Part shown: one piece after another, positions 23,845-32,199 of the stretch
Numbering within the stretch: the first letter of the stretch is position 1
Layout of the letters: every line of letters begins with the position of its first letter
NCBI RefSeq assembly: GCF_040581415.1
Contig: NZ_CP114014.1
Coordinates: 2,542,001-2,606,000 of the forward strand
DNA: 64,000 nt
Reading direction: 5' to 3'
DNA from: Paraconexibacter sp040581415
GTDB lineage: Bacteria; Actinomycetota; Thermoleophilia; Solirubrobacterales; Solirubrobacteraceae
Program-made: the position numbers and the translations under genes
Notes under the pieces: generated by a model
Told to the model about the DNA's origin: nothing
The model's input: only the letters and a program-made list of their open reading frames with translations
The model's database searches: none

Positions 23845-23868
23845 AAGGTATCGCGAAGGAACTACCGT
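23845..23868. promoter_or_regulatory. Compact divergent promoter pair
   Basis: The 37-bp gap between divergent starts (23838 minus, 23876 plus) holds TACCTT on the minus strand (23850-23845, 6 nt from its ATG) and TACCGT on the plus strand (23863-23868, 7 nt from its ATG). Neither start has a Shine-Dalgarno, so both mRNAs are probably leaderless. Confidence 0.55.
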
Positions 23869-23875
23869 GCACGCC

Positions 23876-24940
23876 ATGCTGCGACGTGACGATGTCAGCG
23901 CCGAGACCTGGGCGATCGTGGGTGGACGCCCGCTGGACGTGCCCGGGGCGACGCTCAACACCCCGCTCATCGCGGCATCGAACTTCGTCCTCGGTGGGGA
24001 GCGGATCTACAGCCGCAACGAGGCGACCGAGGCGTGGGAGTCGCTGGAGGCCCTGATCGGTGGCATGGAGCACGGGCACGGCGTCGCGTTCGCCTCGGGG
24101 ATGGCGGCCTGCGCCGCGGTGCTCTCCCAGCTGCCGACCGGCGCGCACCTCGTCCTGGGCGACGACTGCTACCAGGGGGTCGCCGGGCTGGCCGACGCCG
24201 GCGCGCGCGACCACGGCTGGCGCGTCGACCGGCTGCCGGCGAGCGATCCGGCGTGGCTCGGCAAGGCGGCGGAGGCCGACCTGCTGTGGGTCGAGTCGCC
24301 GTCAAACCCGCTCCTGGACGTGGCCGACGTCGCCGCGATCTGCGCGGCGCCGCGACGGCCCGGGACACGGGTCGTGGTCGACAACACGTTCGCCACGCCG
24401 CTCGGCCAGCAGCCGCTGACCCTCGGCGCCGACATCGTCGTGCACTCCGCCACGAAGTTCATCGGCGGTCACTCGGACCTGCTCCTCGGGCTCGCGGTCG
24501 CCGCCGACCCGGCGCAGGCGACGCTGCTGCGGACCGCGCGCCAGCTGAACGGTGCGACGCCGGGCACGCTGGAGTGCTTCCTCGCCCTGCGCGGAGCGCG
24601 GACGCTGCCGCTGCGCCTCCGGCAGGCCGAGGCCTCGGCACGGGTGCTGGTGGAGCGACTCGGCGGCCATCCCGCGGTGGGGCGGGTGCGCTACCCGGGC
24701 TTCGGCGCGATCGTCAGCTTCGAGCTGGCGGACGCGCCGGCCGCCGACGTGGCGTGCCGGGCGACGCGGATCGTCCGTCACGCGACGAGCCTGGGCGGGG
24801 TCGAGACGACGATGGAGCGCCGCGGCGTCCACGTCGGCCAGGAGCACATCCCGGCCGGCCTGATCCGGATGAGCGTCGGCTGCGAGGACGCCGAGGACCT
24901 GTGGGCGGACCTCGGCGCCGCGCTCGATCAGCTGCAGTGA
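23876..24940 (+). CDS. Trans-sulfuration family PLP enzyme (cystathionine gamma-synthase/lyase type)
   Basis: This 354-residue protein of the Cys/Met metabolism PLP family has the phosphate loop ASGMAACAAVLSQL, substrate-side SRNEATEAWESLE, the PLP-ring Asp in VVDNTFATP and the Schiff-base lysine in VVHSATKFIGGHSDLLLG. The C-terminus has HATSLGGVETTMERR and HIPAGLIRMSVGCED. It is shorter than the usual 380-400 residues. Whether it acts as a synthase (O-acyl-homoserine plus Cys) or a lyase (cystathionine or methionine) cannot be decided. ATG 23876 has TACCGT 7 nt upstream; earlier in-frame starts lie in the divergent gene. Confidence 0.88.
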   Translation: MLRRDDVSAETWAIVGGRPLDVPGATLNTPLIAASNFVLGGERIYSRNEATEAWESLEALIGGMEHGHGVAFASGMAACAAVLSQLPTGAHLVLGDDCYQGVAGLADAGARDHGWRVDRLPASDPAWLGKAAEADLLWVESPSNPLLDVADVAAICAAPRRPGTRVVVDNTFATPLGQQPLTLGADIVVHSATKFIGGHSDLLLGLAVAADPAQATLLRTARQLNGATPGTLECFLALRGARTLPLRLRQAEASARVLVERLGGHPAVGRVRYPGFGAIVSFELADAPAADVACRATRIVRHATSLGGVETTMERRGVHVGQEHIPAGLIRMSVGCEDAEDLWADLGAALDQLQ

Positions 24941-25377
24941 CCGAACGGCGTGACGAACACGCCGTGGCGCTTGTCGGGCAGCTTGATCGACGCGCCGAAC
25001 TTCACGCACTGCCGCGGCGCCTTCACGTACACGGGCCCGGCGTAGTACTGGTAGTCGCCGAAGTCGACGACGAACGGCGAGCGCGCGCCCGACTTCTTCA
25101 GGGAGACGGCCGTGTAAGAGGGCTTGCCGACCGCCTTGCTCTTCAACACCACGGCGCAGTTCTTCTTCGTCGCGCCGCTGTACAGCAGGTAGCCCGTGCC
25201 GAGCGCCGTGCCGCCCGCGGTCCGCACCACGCGCTGGTCGATCACGCCGTAGCCCGCGCCGCAGACCTGCCCCGGCGAGTAGGGGTTCTTCGCAGCCGAG
25301 GCCGGGCCTGCGGCGAGGCCGAGGGTCGCGGCGGCGACGGTGAGGGCGAGGACAGGTGTGCGACGGGTGCAGGGCAT
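24928..25377 (-). CDS. SapA-like (spore-associated protein A-like) secreted protein
   Basis: This 149-residue exported protein has a signal peptide ending in GPASA (near 28). The mature part resembles Streptomyces spore-associated protein A: VCGAGYGVIDQRVV, then YLLYSGATKKNCAVVL, YYAGPVYVKAPRQCVKFGASI and a final Cys. Four cysteines suggest two disulfides. No enzymatic function is known for the family. A strong Shine-Dalgarno (AAGGAG, about 8 nt upstream) sets ATG 25377, in contrast to the leaderless starts nearby. Its 3' end overlaps the trans-sulfuration gene by 13 bp. Confidence 0.78.
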   Translation of the reverse strand: MPCTRRTPVLALTVAAATLGLAAGPASAAKNPYSPGQVCGAGYGVIDQRVVRTAGGTALGTGYLLYSGATKKNCAVVLKSKAVGKPSYTAVSLKKSGARSPFVVDFGDYQYYAGPVYVKAPRQCVKFGASIKLPDKRHGVFVTPFGHCS

Positions 25378-25524
25378 GCAGGAGCTCCTTGGTCCGGGGG
25401 TGGCGCCTCGAGCCGTACCCGGACCGCGTGGCGGTCCGCCCGGTTCTCACGGTCCTCTCACGATCGCCGGTCGGCCTCCCGGGTCGGCGGCGGACCGGTC
25501 CGTGCGGCCGGATAGGTTCCGAGC

Positions 25525-25735
25525 GTGTCGACCGACGACCCCCGTTCCGCAGGAGCTGGCCGACGAGCAGGCGGCTCGTGAGCAGGTCGAGCGCGAGCGC
25601 GTGCGGGCCGCGTCCACCGGTGCCGAGGAGCAGGCCGCGCTGCGGCGCGCCGACAAGGCCGCCTACCTGCAGGACAAGCTTGCGGAGCAGGTGGAGGCGG
25701 ACGCCGAGCCGGGCGATCACGGCCGCGAGGGGTGA
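25525..25735 (+). pseudogene. Small charged coiled-coil-like protein gene with apparent +1 frameshift
   Basis: The -10-like TAGGTT (25513-25518) sits 6 nt before GTG 25525, which begins VSTDDP. Within a run of five C (25539-25543) the frame goes wrong and stops after 18 codons. Removing one C restores a 69-residue protein that continues VPQELADEQAAREQ and runs in a Glu/Ala/Arg-rich helical style to the TGA at 25733-25735. The restored part has coding-like composition and no other start. It is either a sequencing/assembly slip at the homopolymer or a true frameshift mutation. No family is recognised. The rest of the gap 25378-25856 holds only flanking sequence. Confidence 0.55.
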
Positions 25736-25856
25736 ACGCCGTGTTGCCGCGTGGCGAAAAGCCGCTCCGACGGGGCGCGGGGCGGATAGATTGGCCCTGC
25801 GCCGGCTCCGCCGGCGTGCCGCACCTCGAAACGACCCCAGGAGGAAGTTCCCCAAC

Positions 25857-26432
25857 ATGCCCGTGAGCTTGAGCAAGGGCGGCAACGTGTCGCTCACCAA
25901 GGAGGCGCCCGGCCTCACCAACATCCTTGTCGGCCTCGGCTGGGACACCCGGACGACCGACGGCGCGGCCTTCGACCTCGACGCCAGCGCGATCGTCGTC
26001 GGCCCCGGGGAGAAGGTCCTCTCCGACAAGCACTTCATCTTCTTCAACAACCTGAAGTCGCCCGAGGGTGCCGTCGAGCACGTCGGCGACAACACCACGG
26101 GCGAGGGCGATGGCGACGACGAGGCCATCAAGATCAACCTGACGACGCTCCCGGCCGAGGTCGAGAAGATCGTCTTCCCGGTGTCCGTCTATGAGGCCAC
26201 CGAGCGCGCGCAGTCGTTCGGCCAGGTCCGCAACGCGTTCATCCGGATCGTGAACGACAGCAACCAGAGCGAGATCGCCCGCTACGACCTGTCCGAGGAC
26301 GCGTCGACCGAGACCGCGATGGTCTTCGGCGAGGTCTACAAGTCCGGCTCCGAGTGGAAGTTCCGCGCGGTCGGCCAGGGCTACAACGACGGTCTCGCCG
26401 GGATCGCGCGCGACTTCGGCGTCAGCGTCTAG
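25857..26432 (+). CDS. terD: TerD-family stress protein
   Basis: This 191-residue TerD-domain protein has all family blocks: MPVSLSKGGNVSL, VGLGWDTR, the Asp-rich Ca2+-binding segment FDLDASAIVV, HFIFFNNLKSPEGAVEHVGDN, GEGDGDDEAIKINL and ARYDLSEDASTETAMVFGEVY. TerD proteins bind calcium and take part in tellurite/oxidative stress responses and chemical-stress membrane complexes. It stands alone here, without other ter genes. A strong Shine-Dalgarno AGGAGGAA lies upstream of ATG 25857. A 12-bp hairpin terminator follows. Confidence 0.95.
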   Translation: MPVSLSKGGNVSLTKEAPGLTNILVGLGWDTRTTDGAAFDLDASAIVVGPGEKVLSDKHFIFFNNLKSPEGAVEHVGDNTTGEGDGDDEAIKINLTTLPAEVEKIVFPVSVYEATERAQSFGQVRNAFIRIVNDSNQSEIARYDLSEDASTETAMVFGEVYKSGSEWKFRAVGQGYNDGLAGIARDFGVSV

Positions 26433-26459
26433 CCAATACGCGCTGGACGACGAGCAGTG

Positions 26460-26486
26460 ACGAGGGCGCCCGGCGGGCGCCCTCGT
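26460..26486 (+). terminator. Intrinsic-type terminator after terD
   Basis: A perfect 12-bp stem (ACGAGGGCGCCC 26460-26471 with GGGCGCCCTCGT 26475-26486) closes on a 3-nt loop and is followed by TCGTTCGG. It lies 28 bp after the terD stop and 28 bp before the next -10-like element. Confidence 0.75.
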
Positions 26487-26528
26487 TCGTTCGGCGGACG
26501 GCGCCGCCGCGCCATAACATCGGGTCCC

Positions 26529-29270
26529 GTGACGGTGTTCGGCAGGACGGCGGAGCAGGCACGGCTGCAGCAGCTCGGGCACGGCCTGCGCGCGGGCCGC
26601 AGCTTCGCGGTCCTCCTGGAAGGACCGGCCGGCATCGGCAAGACGACGCTGCTGGACGACGCCGCAGCCGACCTCGGGGTCGCGGTCGCCCGTACGGTCG
26701 GCCACGAGGCCGAGACGCACATCCCGTACGCCGCGCTGCTCGATCTGACCGGGCCCCTGCTGCACCTCCGCGACCGCCTGGAGCGGCCCCAGGTCGACGC
26801 GCTCGCATCGGCGTTCGCACTGGACGCCGCCGGCGCCCCGGCGGACCCGTTCGCGGTACCCGCAGCGCTGCTCGCGCTGCTCGGCGCCGCCGCCGAGGAC
26901 GGGCCGCTGCTGGTGATCGTCGACGACGCGCACTGGCTCGACGACGCCTCGCGCGACGCCGTGCTGTTCGTCGCCTCACGGCTGGAGGCCGAGGGCGTCG
27001 GCATCCTCATCGCGGCCCGCGACGGCGAGGGGCGGCCCTACGACCAGCCGGAGCTGGAGCGGGTCGCGCTCGGCGGGCTGGACGACCGCGCGGCCCGCGA
27101 CCTGCTGGCGGACGGCCGGCCGCTCGCCCCCGACCTGGTCGAGGCGCTCATCGCGGCCGGGGAGGGCAACCCGCTCGCGCTCCGGGAGCTCGCGCGCGCA
27201 GTCGCGCGAGACGAACGCGAGGGGCGCGGTGCGTTCGTCGTTCCTCCGCGCACCCGCGCTGCCGCCCAGGCGCTGTTCGCGCGGCGGCTCGACAGCCTCG
27301 CACCGAGTCCTCGGCGTGCTCTCTGCCTGCTGGCGGCCGCGGGCGGCGACGGGCCGGACACGGTGTCCGCCGGCCTGGCCGCGCTCGGGCTTCCGCCGGA
27401 CGCCCTGTCCACCGCCGAGGCGGCAGGCCTGATCGACCGGGACGGGTTCCGACACCCCCTGCTCGCTTCGGCGGCGTACCACGGCGAGGCGGACACCGAG
27501 CGCCGTGCCGTCCATCGGGCGCTGGCCGGCGTCACCGCCCATCCGGGTCGCCGGGCGTGGCACCTGTCCGCGGCCGCCGCAGGCCCGGACGAGGCGGCGG
27601 CGACCGCGCTCGAGGGGGTCGCCGCGGCGGCCGGGACCCGCGGCGCCCACCGCGATGCCGCCCGGGCCGCGGCCCGGGCGGCCGAGCTGTCACCGGGCGC
27701 CGGCGATCGCGGGCGCCGGCGGCTGCAGGCCGCGCGCCAGTACGTGATGGCCGGGGAGACCGGGTCCGCCGTCGCGCTCGCGGCGACGATCGTCGTCGAC
27801 GACCCGGGCCTCGAGCCGCAGACCTCGCTGCTCCGCGCCGAGGTCGCCGTGCGCGACGGCCGGCCCGACGAGGCGGTGACCCTGCTCGAGACCCGTGCCC
27901 GGGTTGCGGCGGAGGCCGGGGACCGCGCCGGAGCCGCGCAGGCGCTGCTGCAGCAGTCGCTCGCACACATGTTCACGGGCGACATGCGGGCGCTGGTCGC
28001 CACCGGCGAGCGGGCCGGGGCGCAGGCGCGAGGGCACGTCCCCGAGCTTGCGGCGCTCGCCGACCTCATTCGCGGGGAAGGCCTGGCGGCGCTCGGCGCC
28101 GACGCGGAGGCCGCGCCGCTGCTCGCCGGCCTCCCGGCCCTCACCGCCGACGACGAGCCGGCGCTCGAGCTCGCCGAGGTGATCGCGATGGGCGCCCTCT
28201 GCTCGGCGTGGCTCGAGCGCTTCGACGTCGCTCAGGTAGCGCTCGACACGCTGATCGCGCACGCGCGTCGCCGCGGTGCCGCCGGCCGGCTCGCCTACCC
28301 GCTCGCGGTGCGCTCGCACCTGGGCTGGCGGCGCGGGCGCTGGCGCGCCGCGGCGGCCGACGCCGAAGAGGCGGTGCGGCTCGCCCGCGCGACCGGGCAG
28401 CTCGGCGTCCTGGCGGCCGCGCTGCCCGCCGGGGCCCGGGTCGACGCGAGCGCGGGCCGCTTCGAGAGCGCCCGCGAGCAGGCCGGCACCGCGCTGGCCC
28501 AGGCCGACGCGGCGGGGGCAGAGGCAGTCGCGCTGTGGGCCCTGGCGGCGCTCGGCTACTGCGAGCTGGCCGCGGGCCGCCCGGACTCCGCGGTCGCCCC
28601 GCTGGAGCGCGCTGCCGCGATCGCCGCCGGCGGCCTCGGGCAGCCGGCGCTGACGATGTTCGCTGCGGACCACGTCGAGGCGCTGGTGCGCGTCCGGCGC
28701 GAGGACGACGCGCGGGCTGCCCTGCGCGGGCTGGAGGCGACCGCCGCGCGCGGCACCGGGACGTGGGCGCACGCCGCGGGCGGCCGCTGCGCCGTCCTGC
28801 TCGCGGAGGACGACGAGATCGACGAGCGGGCGACCGCCGCGCGCGCGTGGCACGCCCGCGCGCCGTTGCCGTTCGAGGCGGCCCGCACCGAGCTGGCGAT
28901 CGGCGAGCGGCTGCGGCGAGCGGCCCGGAGGGGGGACGCCCGTCCCGCGCTGGAGACCGCCCTGACGACCTTCACCCGCCTCGGCGCGGGCCCCTGGGCG
29001 CAGCGGGCGCGGCAGGAGCTGGACGCCGCCGGGGCGCCGCCGCCCGGCCGCGGCCGCCCGGCTGCCCCGGCCGACGCGGAGGCCGGCGAGCTCACGGCTC
29101 GTGAGCTGCAGATCGCCCTCCTGGTGAGCGAGGGGCACACCAACCGCCAGGTCGCCGCGTCGCTGTTCCTGAGCCCGAAGACCGTCGAGCACCACCTCGG
29201 CGCGATCTACCGCAAGCTGGGGCTCCGGTCGCGCACCCAGCTGGCGACGTTCATGGCCGAAGCGCCCTGA
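26529..29270 (+). CDS. LAL-type LuxR-family ATPase regulator (first of tandem pair)
   Basis: This 913-residue protein has an N-terminal AAA/NTPase module with Walker A GPAGIGKTTLLDD (about 33-45) and Walker B-like LLVIVDDAHWLDD. A long helical TPR-like middle follows, with a C-terminal LuxR HTH (LTARELQIALLVSEG then NRQVAASLFLSPKTVEHHLG, about 855-910). The architecture is that of LAL (MalT-like) activators, which bind a ligand and ATP before DNA. GTG 26529 is used: TAACAT lies 8 nt upstream. A possible hairpin (GAACCG / CGGTTC, 29290-29312) lies after the stop, before the second LAL gene. Confidence 0.9.
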   Translation: MTVFGRTAEQARLQQLGHGLRAGRSFAVLLEGPAGIGKTTLLDDAAADLGVAVARTVGHEAETHIPYAALLDLTGPLLHLRDRLERPQVDALASAFALDAAGAPADPFAVPAALLALLGAAAEDGPLLVIVDDAHWLDDASRDAVLFVASRLEAEGVGILIAARDGEGRPYDQPELERVALGGLDDRAARDLLADGRPLAPDLVEALIAAGEGNPLALRELARAVARDEREGRGAFVVPPRTRAAAQALFARRLDSLAPSPRRALCLLAAAGGDGPDTVSAGLAALGLPPDALSTAEAAGLIDRDGFRHPLLASAAYHGEADTERRAVHRALAGVTAHPGRRAWHLSAAAAGPDEAAATALEGVAAAAGTRGAHRDAARAAARAAELSPGAGDRGRRRLQAARQYVMAGETGSAVALAATIVVDDPGLEPQTSLLRAEVAVRDGRPDEAVTLLETRARVAAEAGDRAGAAQALLQQSLAHMFTGDMRALVATGERAGAQARGHVPELAALADLIRGEGLAALGADAEAAPLLAGLPALTADDEPALELAEVIAMGALCSAWLERFDVAQVALDTLIAHARRRGAAGRLAYPLAVRSHLGWRRGRWRAAAADAEEAVRLARATGQLGVLAAALPAGARVDASAGRFESAREQAGTALAQADAAGAEAVALWALAALGYCELAAGRPDSAVAPLERAAAIAAGGLGQPALTMFAADHVEALVRVRREDDARAALRGLEATAARGTGTWAHAAGGRCAVLLAEDDEIDERATAARAWHARAPLPFEAARTELAIGERLRRAARRGDARPALETALTTFTRLGAGPWAQRARQELDAAGAPPPGRGRPAAPADAEAGELTARELQIALLVSEGHTNRQVAASLFLSPKTVEHHLGAIYRKLGLRSRTQLATFMAEAP

Positions 29271-29398
29271 GCACGCGCCGGCCGCGGGGGAACCGACGGT
29301 CGGCTGCGGTTCGGCACCCGGTCCGCCGAGCGCCGCTGACCCGGGGGAGTCCCTCGACGTGCTTGCGCGGCCGGACCCAGGCGCGGAAGATTCGCTCG

Positions 29399-32164
29399 GT
29401 GCCGCAGCCCGCTCTCATCGGTCGCGAGTTCGAGCTCGGCGTCCTCGCCGAGCGCCTCGAAGCCGTCCGGCGCGCCCGCGGGTCGACGCTGATCCTGCGG
29501 GGCGACCCGGGGCTGGGGAAGACCGCGCTCGCCGACGCCACTGCGGCTGCCGCCTCGGCCGACTGCATGGTGCTGCGCGTCGCCGGGATCGAAGCCGACG
29601 TCGCCCTGCCGTTCGCGGGCCTGCGCCGCCTGCTCGCTCCGGCGATGGACCTCGTCGCGTCGCTCCCGGACGCGCAGCAACGTGCCTTGGGCACCGCGCT
29701 GGAGACCGAGCCGCCGACCGCGCACGACCGCTTCGCCGTTCCGGCGGCGCTGCTCGGGCTTCTGCGCGAGGCAGCGGCAACGGCCCCTGTCGCGGTCATC
29801 GTCGACGACCTGCAGTGGATCGACGATGCGTCGCGCGAGGCCATCCTCTTCGCCGCCCGCCGGGTCGCCGGGCTCCGTGTCGCGTTCCTGTGCACCACCC
29901 GGGCGGCGCGCGGGGACGCCGAGACCGCGCGCCTGGAGCAGCACACGCTCGCGCCGCTGCGGGACGCAAGCGCCAGGGAGCTGCTGCAGCGGACCGCGCC
30001 GTGGCTGCGCGCGGCGGTCGCCGGTGAGCTGCTGGGGCATGCCGCCGGCAACCCGCTCGCGCTGCTCGAGCTCCCGCAGGCGCTGACCCGCGACCAGCGT
30101 GAGGGCCGCGCGCCCCTCGACATCACGGTCCGCCAGGGAGCGCACCTGGGCGGCGCGTTCACCCGGCAGCTCAGCGCGCTGCCCGGCGACACGGTCCGGG
30201 CACTCGCCGTCGCGGCCGCGCTCGACCGCGGGCCACTGGCCTGGCTGCTCGCGGCCATGGCCGAGCTCGACCTGCCCGAGGCCGCCCTGGCCCCCGCCGA
30301 GCGCGCCGGGGTGCTCGTCCACACGGGTGACGACGTCGGGCTGCGCCATGCGCTGCTGCGGACCGCCGCCTACCACCTCGCGGACGAGACCCAGCGCGCG
30401 GCCGCGCATCGCGCCCTGGCCGCGACGACCGACGACCCGCGGCGCCGCGCGTGGCACCTGGCCGCAGCGGCCACGCGCGCCGACGACGCAGCCGCCGGGG
30501 CGCTCGACGAGGCCGCGCGCCGGTCCCGCGCCGTCGGTGGGCATGCGGAGGCCGCCGCGGCCTCCCTGCGCGCGGCGCAGCTGTCGGCCGATCCGGCCGA
30601 CCGGGCCGGCCGCGAGCTGGACGCCGCCCGCGACTTCGCCGTCGTCGGACGGGTCGAGCAGGCGCTGGCGCTGCTCGACGCCGCCGAGGGACGCATCGGG
30701 CCGGGACGCCGCGGCGAGCTCACCTTCGTCGCGGGCAGCGTGCGTGCACGCTGCGGCGACCCCTTGGGCGCGCTGCGCATGCTGACCGCCGAGGCCGAGC
30801 GGCAGCTCGCCGCCGGGGACGGGACGACCGCGACCACCCTGATGCTGGAGGCCGTCGTCGCCCAGACCATGAACGGCGACGAGGAGCTGCAGCGCCGGAC
30901 GATCGCCGTCCTGAGCCGGGTCGCCGCCGGCGCCCAGGGCCCGGTTCGCACGCTCGCCGACCTGACGGTGGCCCAGGACCGGCTGGTCGACGGCGACGAG
31001 CGCGGCGGCCGGGTCGCGCTTGACGCGGCCCGCGGTCGCCTGCGGGACGCCGACCCGCTCCGCGTCACCGAGCCGCTCGCGCTGACCGTCCAGTGCTTGA
31101 TCTGGGCCGACGACCATGCCGCCGCCGAGGACGAGCTGACACCGCTGCTGAACGCGATCGACCGGGCGAGCGCCCTCGGTCGCCGGCCCTATCCGCTCAG
31201 CCTCAGGGCGACGCTGCAGCTGCGCCGCGGCGACACCGCGGCCGCCCGTCAGGACGCCGAGCAGGCGGTCGCCCTGGCGCGCGACACCGGACAGGAGACG
31301 ATGCTCTCCTACGTCCTGACGGTGCTCGCGCGCGCCGCCGCGCTGCAGGGCGACGTCGACACGGGGCGGGCGGCGGCCGCGGAGGCGCTCGACATCGCGA
31401 CGCGCCGCGGCGCCGGTGGACTTGCCGCTCACGGACACGCGGCCCTCGGCTTCGCGGAGCTCGCGGCGGGCCGGCCGGCCTGGGCGGTGTCAGCGCTGGA
31501 GCGCAGCGCAGTGCTCGCCGCGCGCGCGGGGTTCCGTCATCCGGCGGTCACCGCGTCCGCCGCCGACCTCGTCGAGGCGTTGCTCCTCGAAGGTCGCCGC
31601 GACGAGGCGGCCGGCCGGGCCTGCGGTCTCGCGCAGGCCGCGGCGTCGTCCGGAAACCGCTGGGCGGCAGCGGCGAGCGCACGCTGTGAGGTCCTCCTGA
31701 ACGGCGACGACGCGAGGGTCGACGCGCTGACCGCGGTCGCGAACGAGCGCGCCGCCGTGCTCGAGCAGCCGTTCGAGCAGGGCCGGACCGCGCTTGCCGT
31801 CGGCTTCCGGCTGCGGACCGCAGGCCGGCGGGCCGACGCCCGCGCGCCGCTCCAGCAGGCCCTCGACGCGTTCGTCCGGATCGGCGCGGTGCCGTGGGCG
31901 CGCCGGACCCGGCAGCTGCAGCGTGCCGTCGGCGAGCGGCCTGCCCCGTCGTCGCTCTCGACGCTGGACCCGGAGGCGCAGCGGATCGTGCTGCTCGTCA
32001 CCCGCGGCCTCACCAACCCGGAGGTCGGCGCGGCGCTGCACGTGAGCCGCAAGACGGTCGAGCGGCGCCTGACCGCGATCTACGCGCAGCTCGGCGTCCG
32101 CTCCCGCACCGAGCTCGCCGCGATCGGACGCCGGGATGCCGCGGGTGACGCCGAGCGTCACTGA
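29399..32164 (+). CDS. LAL-type LuxR-family ATPase regulator (second of tandem pair)
   Basis: This 921-residue protein has the same domain plan as the gene before it. It starts PALIGREFELGVLAERLE, the classic LAL opening, with Walker A GDPGLGKTALAD (about 35-46) and Walker B-like VAVIVDDLQWIDD. The helical repeats resemble those of its neighbour, and the C-terminal HTH reads TNPEVGAALHVSRKTVERRL then YAQLGVRSRTELA. The two are probably paralogues from an old duplication. GTG 29399 is chosen because AAGATT lies 6 nt upstream and the protein then begins at the conserved block. Target genes are unknown. Confidence 0.9.
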   Translation: MPQPALIGREFELGVLAERLEAVRRARGSTLILRGDPGLGKTALADATAAAASADCMVLRVAGIEADVALPFAGLRRLLAPAMDLVASLPDAQQRALGTALETEPPTAHDRFAVPAALLGLLREAAATAPVAVIVDDLQWIDDASREAILFAARRVAGLRVAFLCTTRAARGDAETARLEQHTLAPLRDASARELLQRTAPWLRAAVAGELLGHAAGNPLALLELPQALTRDQREGRAPLDITVRQGAHLGGAFTRQLSALPGDTVRALAVAAALDRGPLAWLLAAMAELDLPEAALAPAERAGVLVHTGDDVGLRHALLRTAAYHLADETQRAAAHRALAATTDDPRRRAWHLAAAATRADDAAAGALDEAARRSRAVGGHAEAAAASLRAAQLSADPADRAGRELDAARDFAVVGRVEQALALLDAAEGRIGPGRRGELTFVAGSVRARCGDPLGALRMLTAEAERQLAAGDGTTATTLMLEAVVAQTMNGDEELQRRTIAVLSRVAAGAQGPVRTLADLTVAQDRLVDGDERGGRVALDAARGRLRDADPLRVTEPLALTVQCLIWADDHAAAEDELTPLLNAIDRASALGRRPYPLSLRATLQLRRGDTAAARQDAEQAVALARDTGQETMLSYVLTVLARAAALQGDVDTGRAAAAEALDIATRRGAGGLAAHGHAALGFAELAAGRPAWAVSALERSAVLAARAGFRHPAVTASAADLVEALLLEGRRDEAAGRACGLAQAAASSGNRWAAAASARCEVLLNGDDARVDALTAVANERAAVLEQPFEQGRTALAVGFRLRTAGRRADARAPLQQALDAFVRIGAVPWARRTRQLQRAVGERPAPSSLSTLDPEAQRIVLLVTRGLTNPEVGAALHVSRKTVERRLTAIYAQLGVRSRTELAAIGRRDAAGDAERH

Positions 32165-32199
32165 CCGCGCCCGCGCGTGGTGGGTCGGTGCGCGGACCT

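Noticed and set aside
29207..31438. A long minus-strand open frame opposite the two LAL genes
   Set aside because: Low-complexity Arg/Gly/Gln-rich translation without any recognisable domain; the plus-strand genes have full Walker and HTH motifs.
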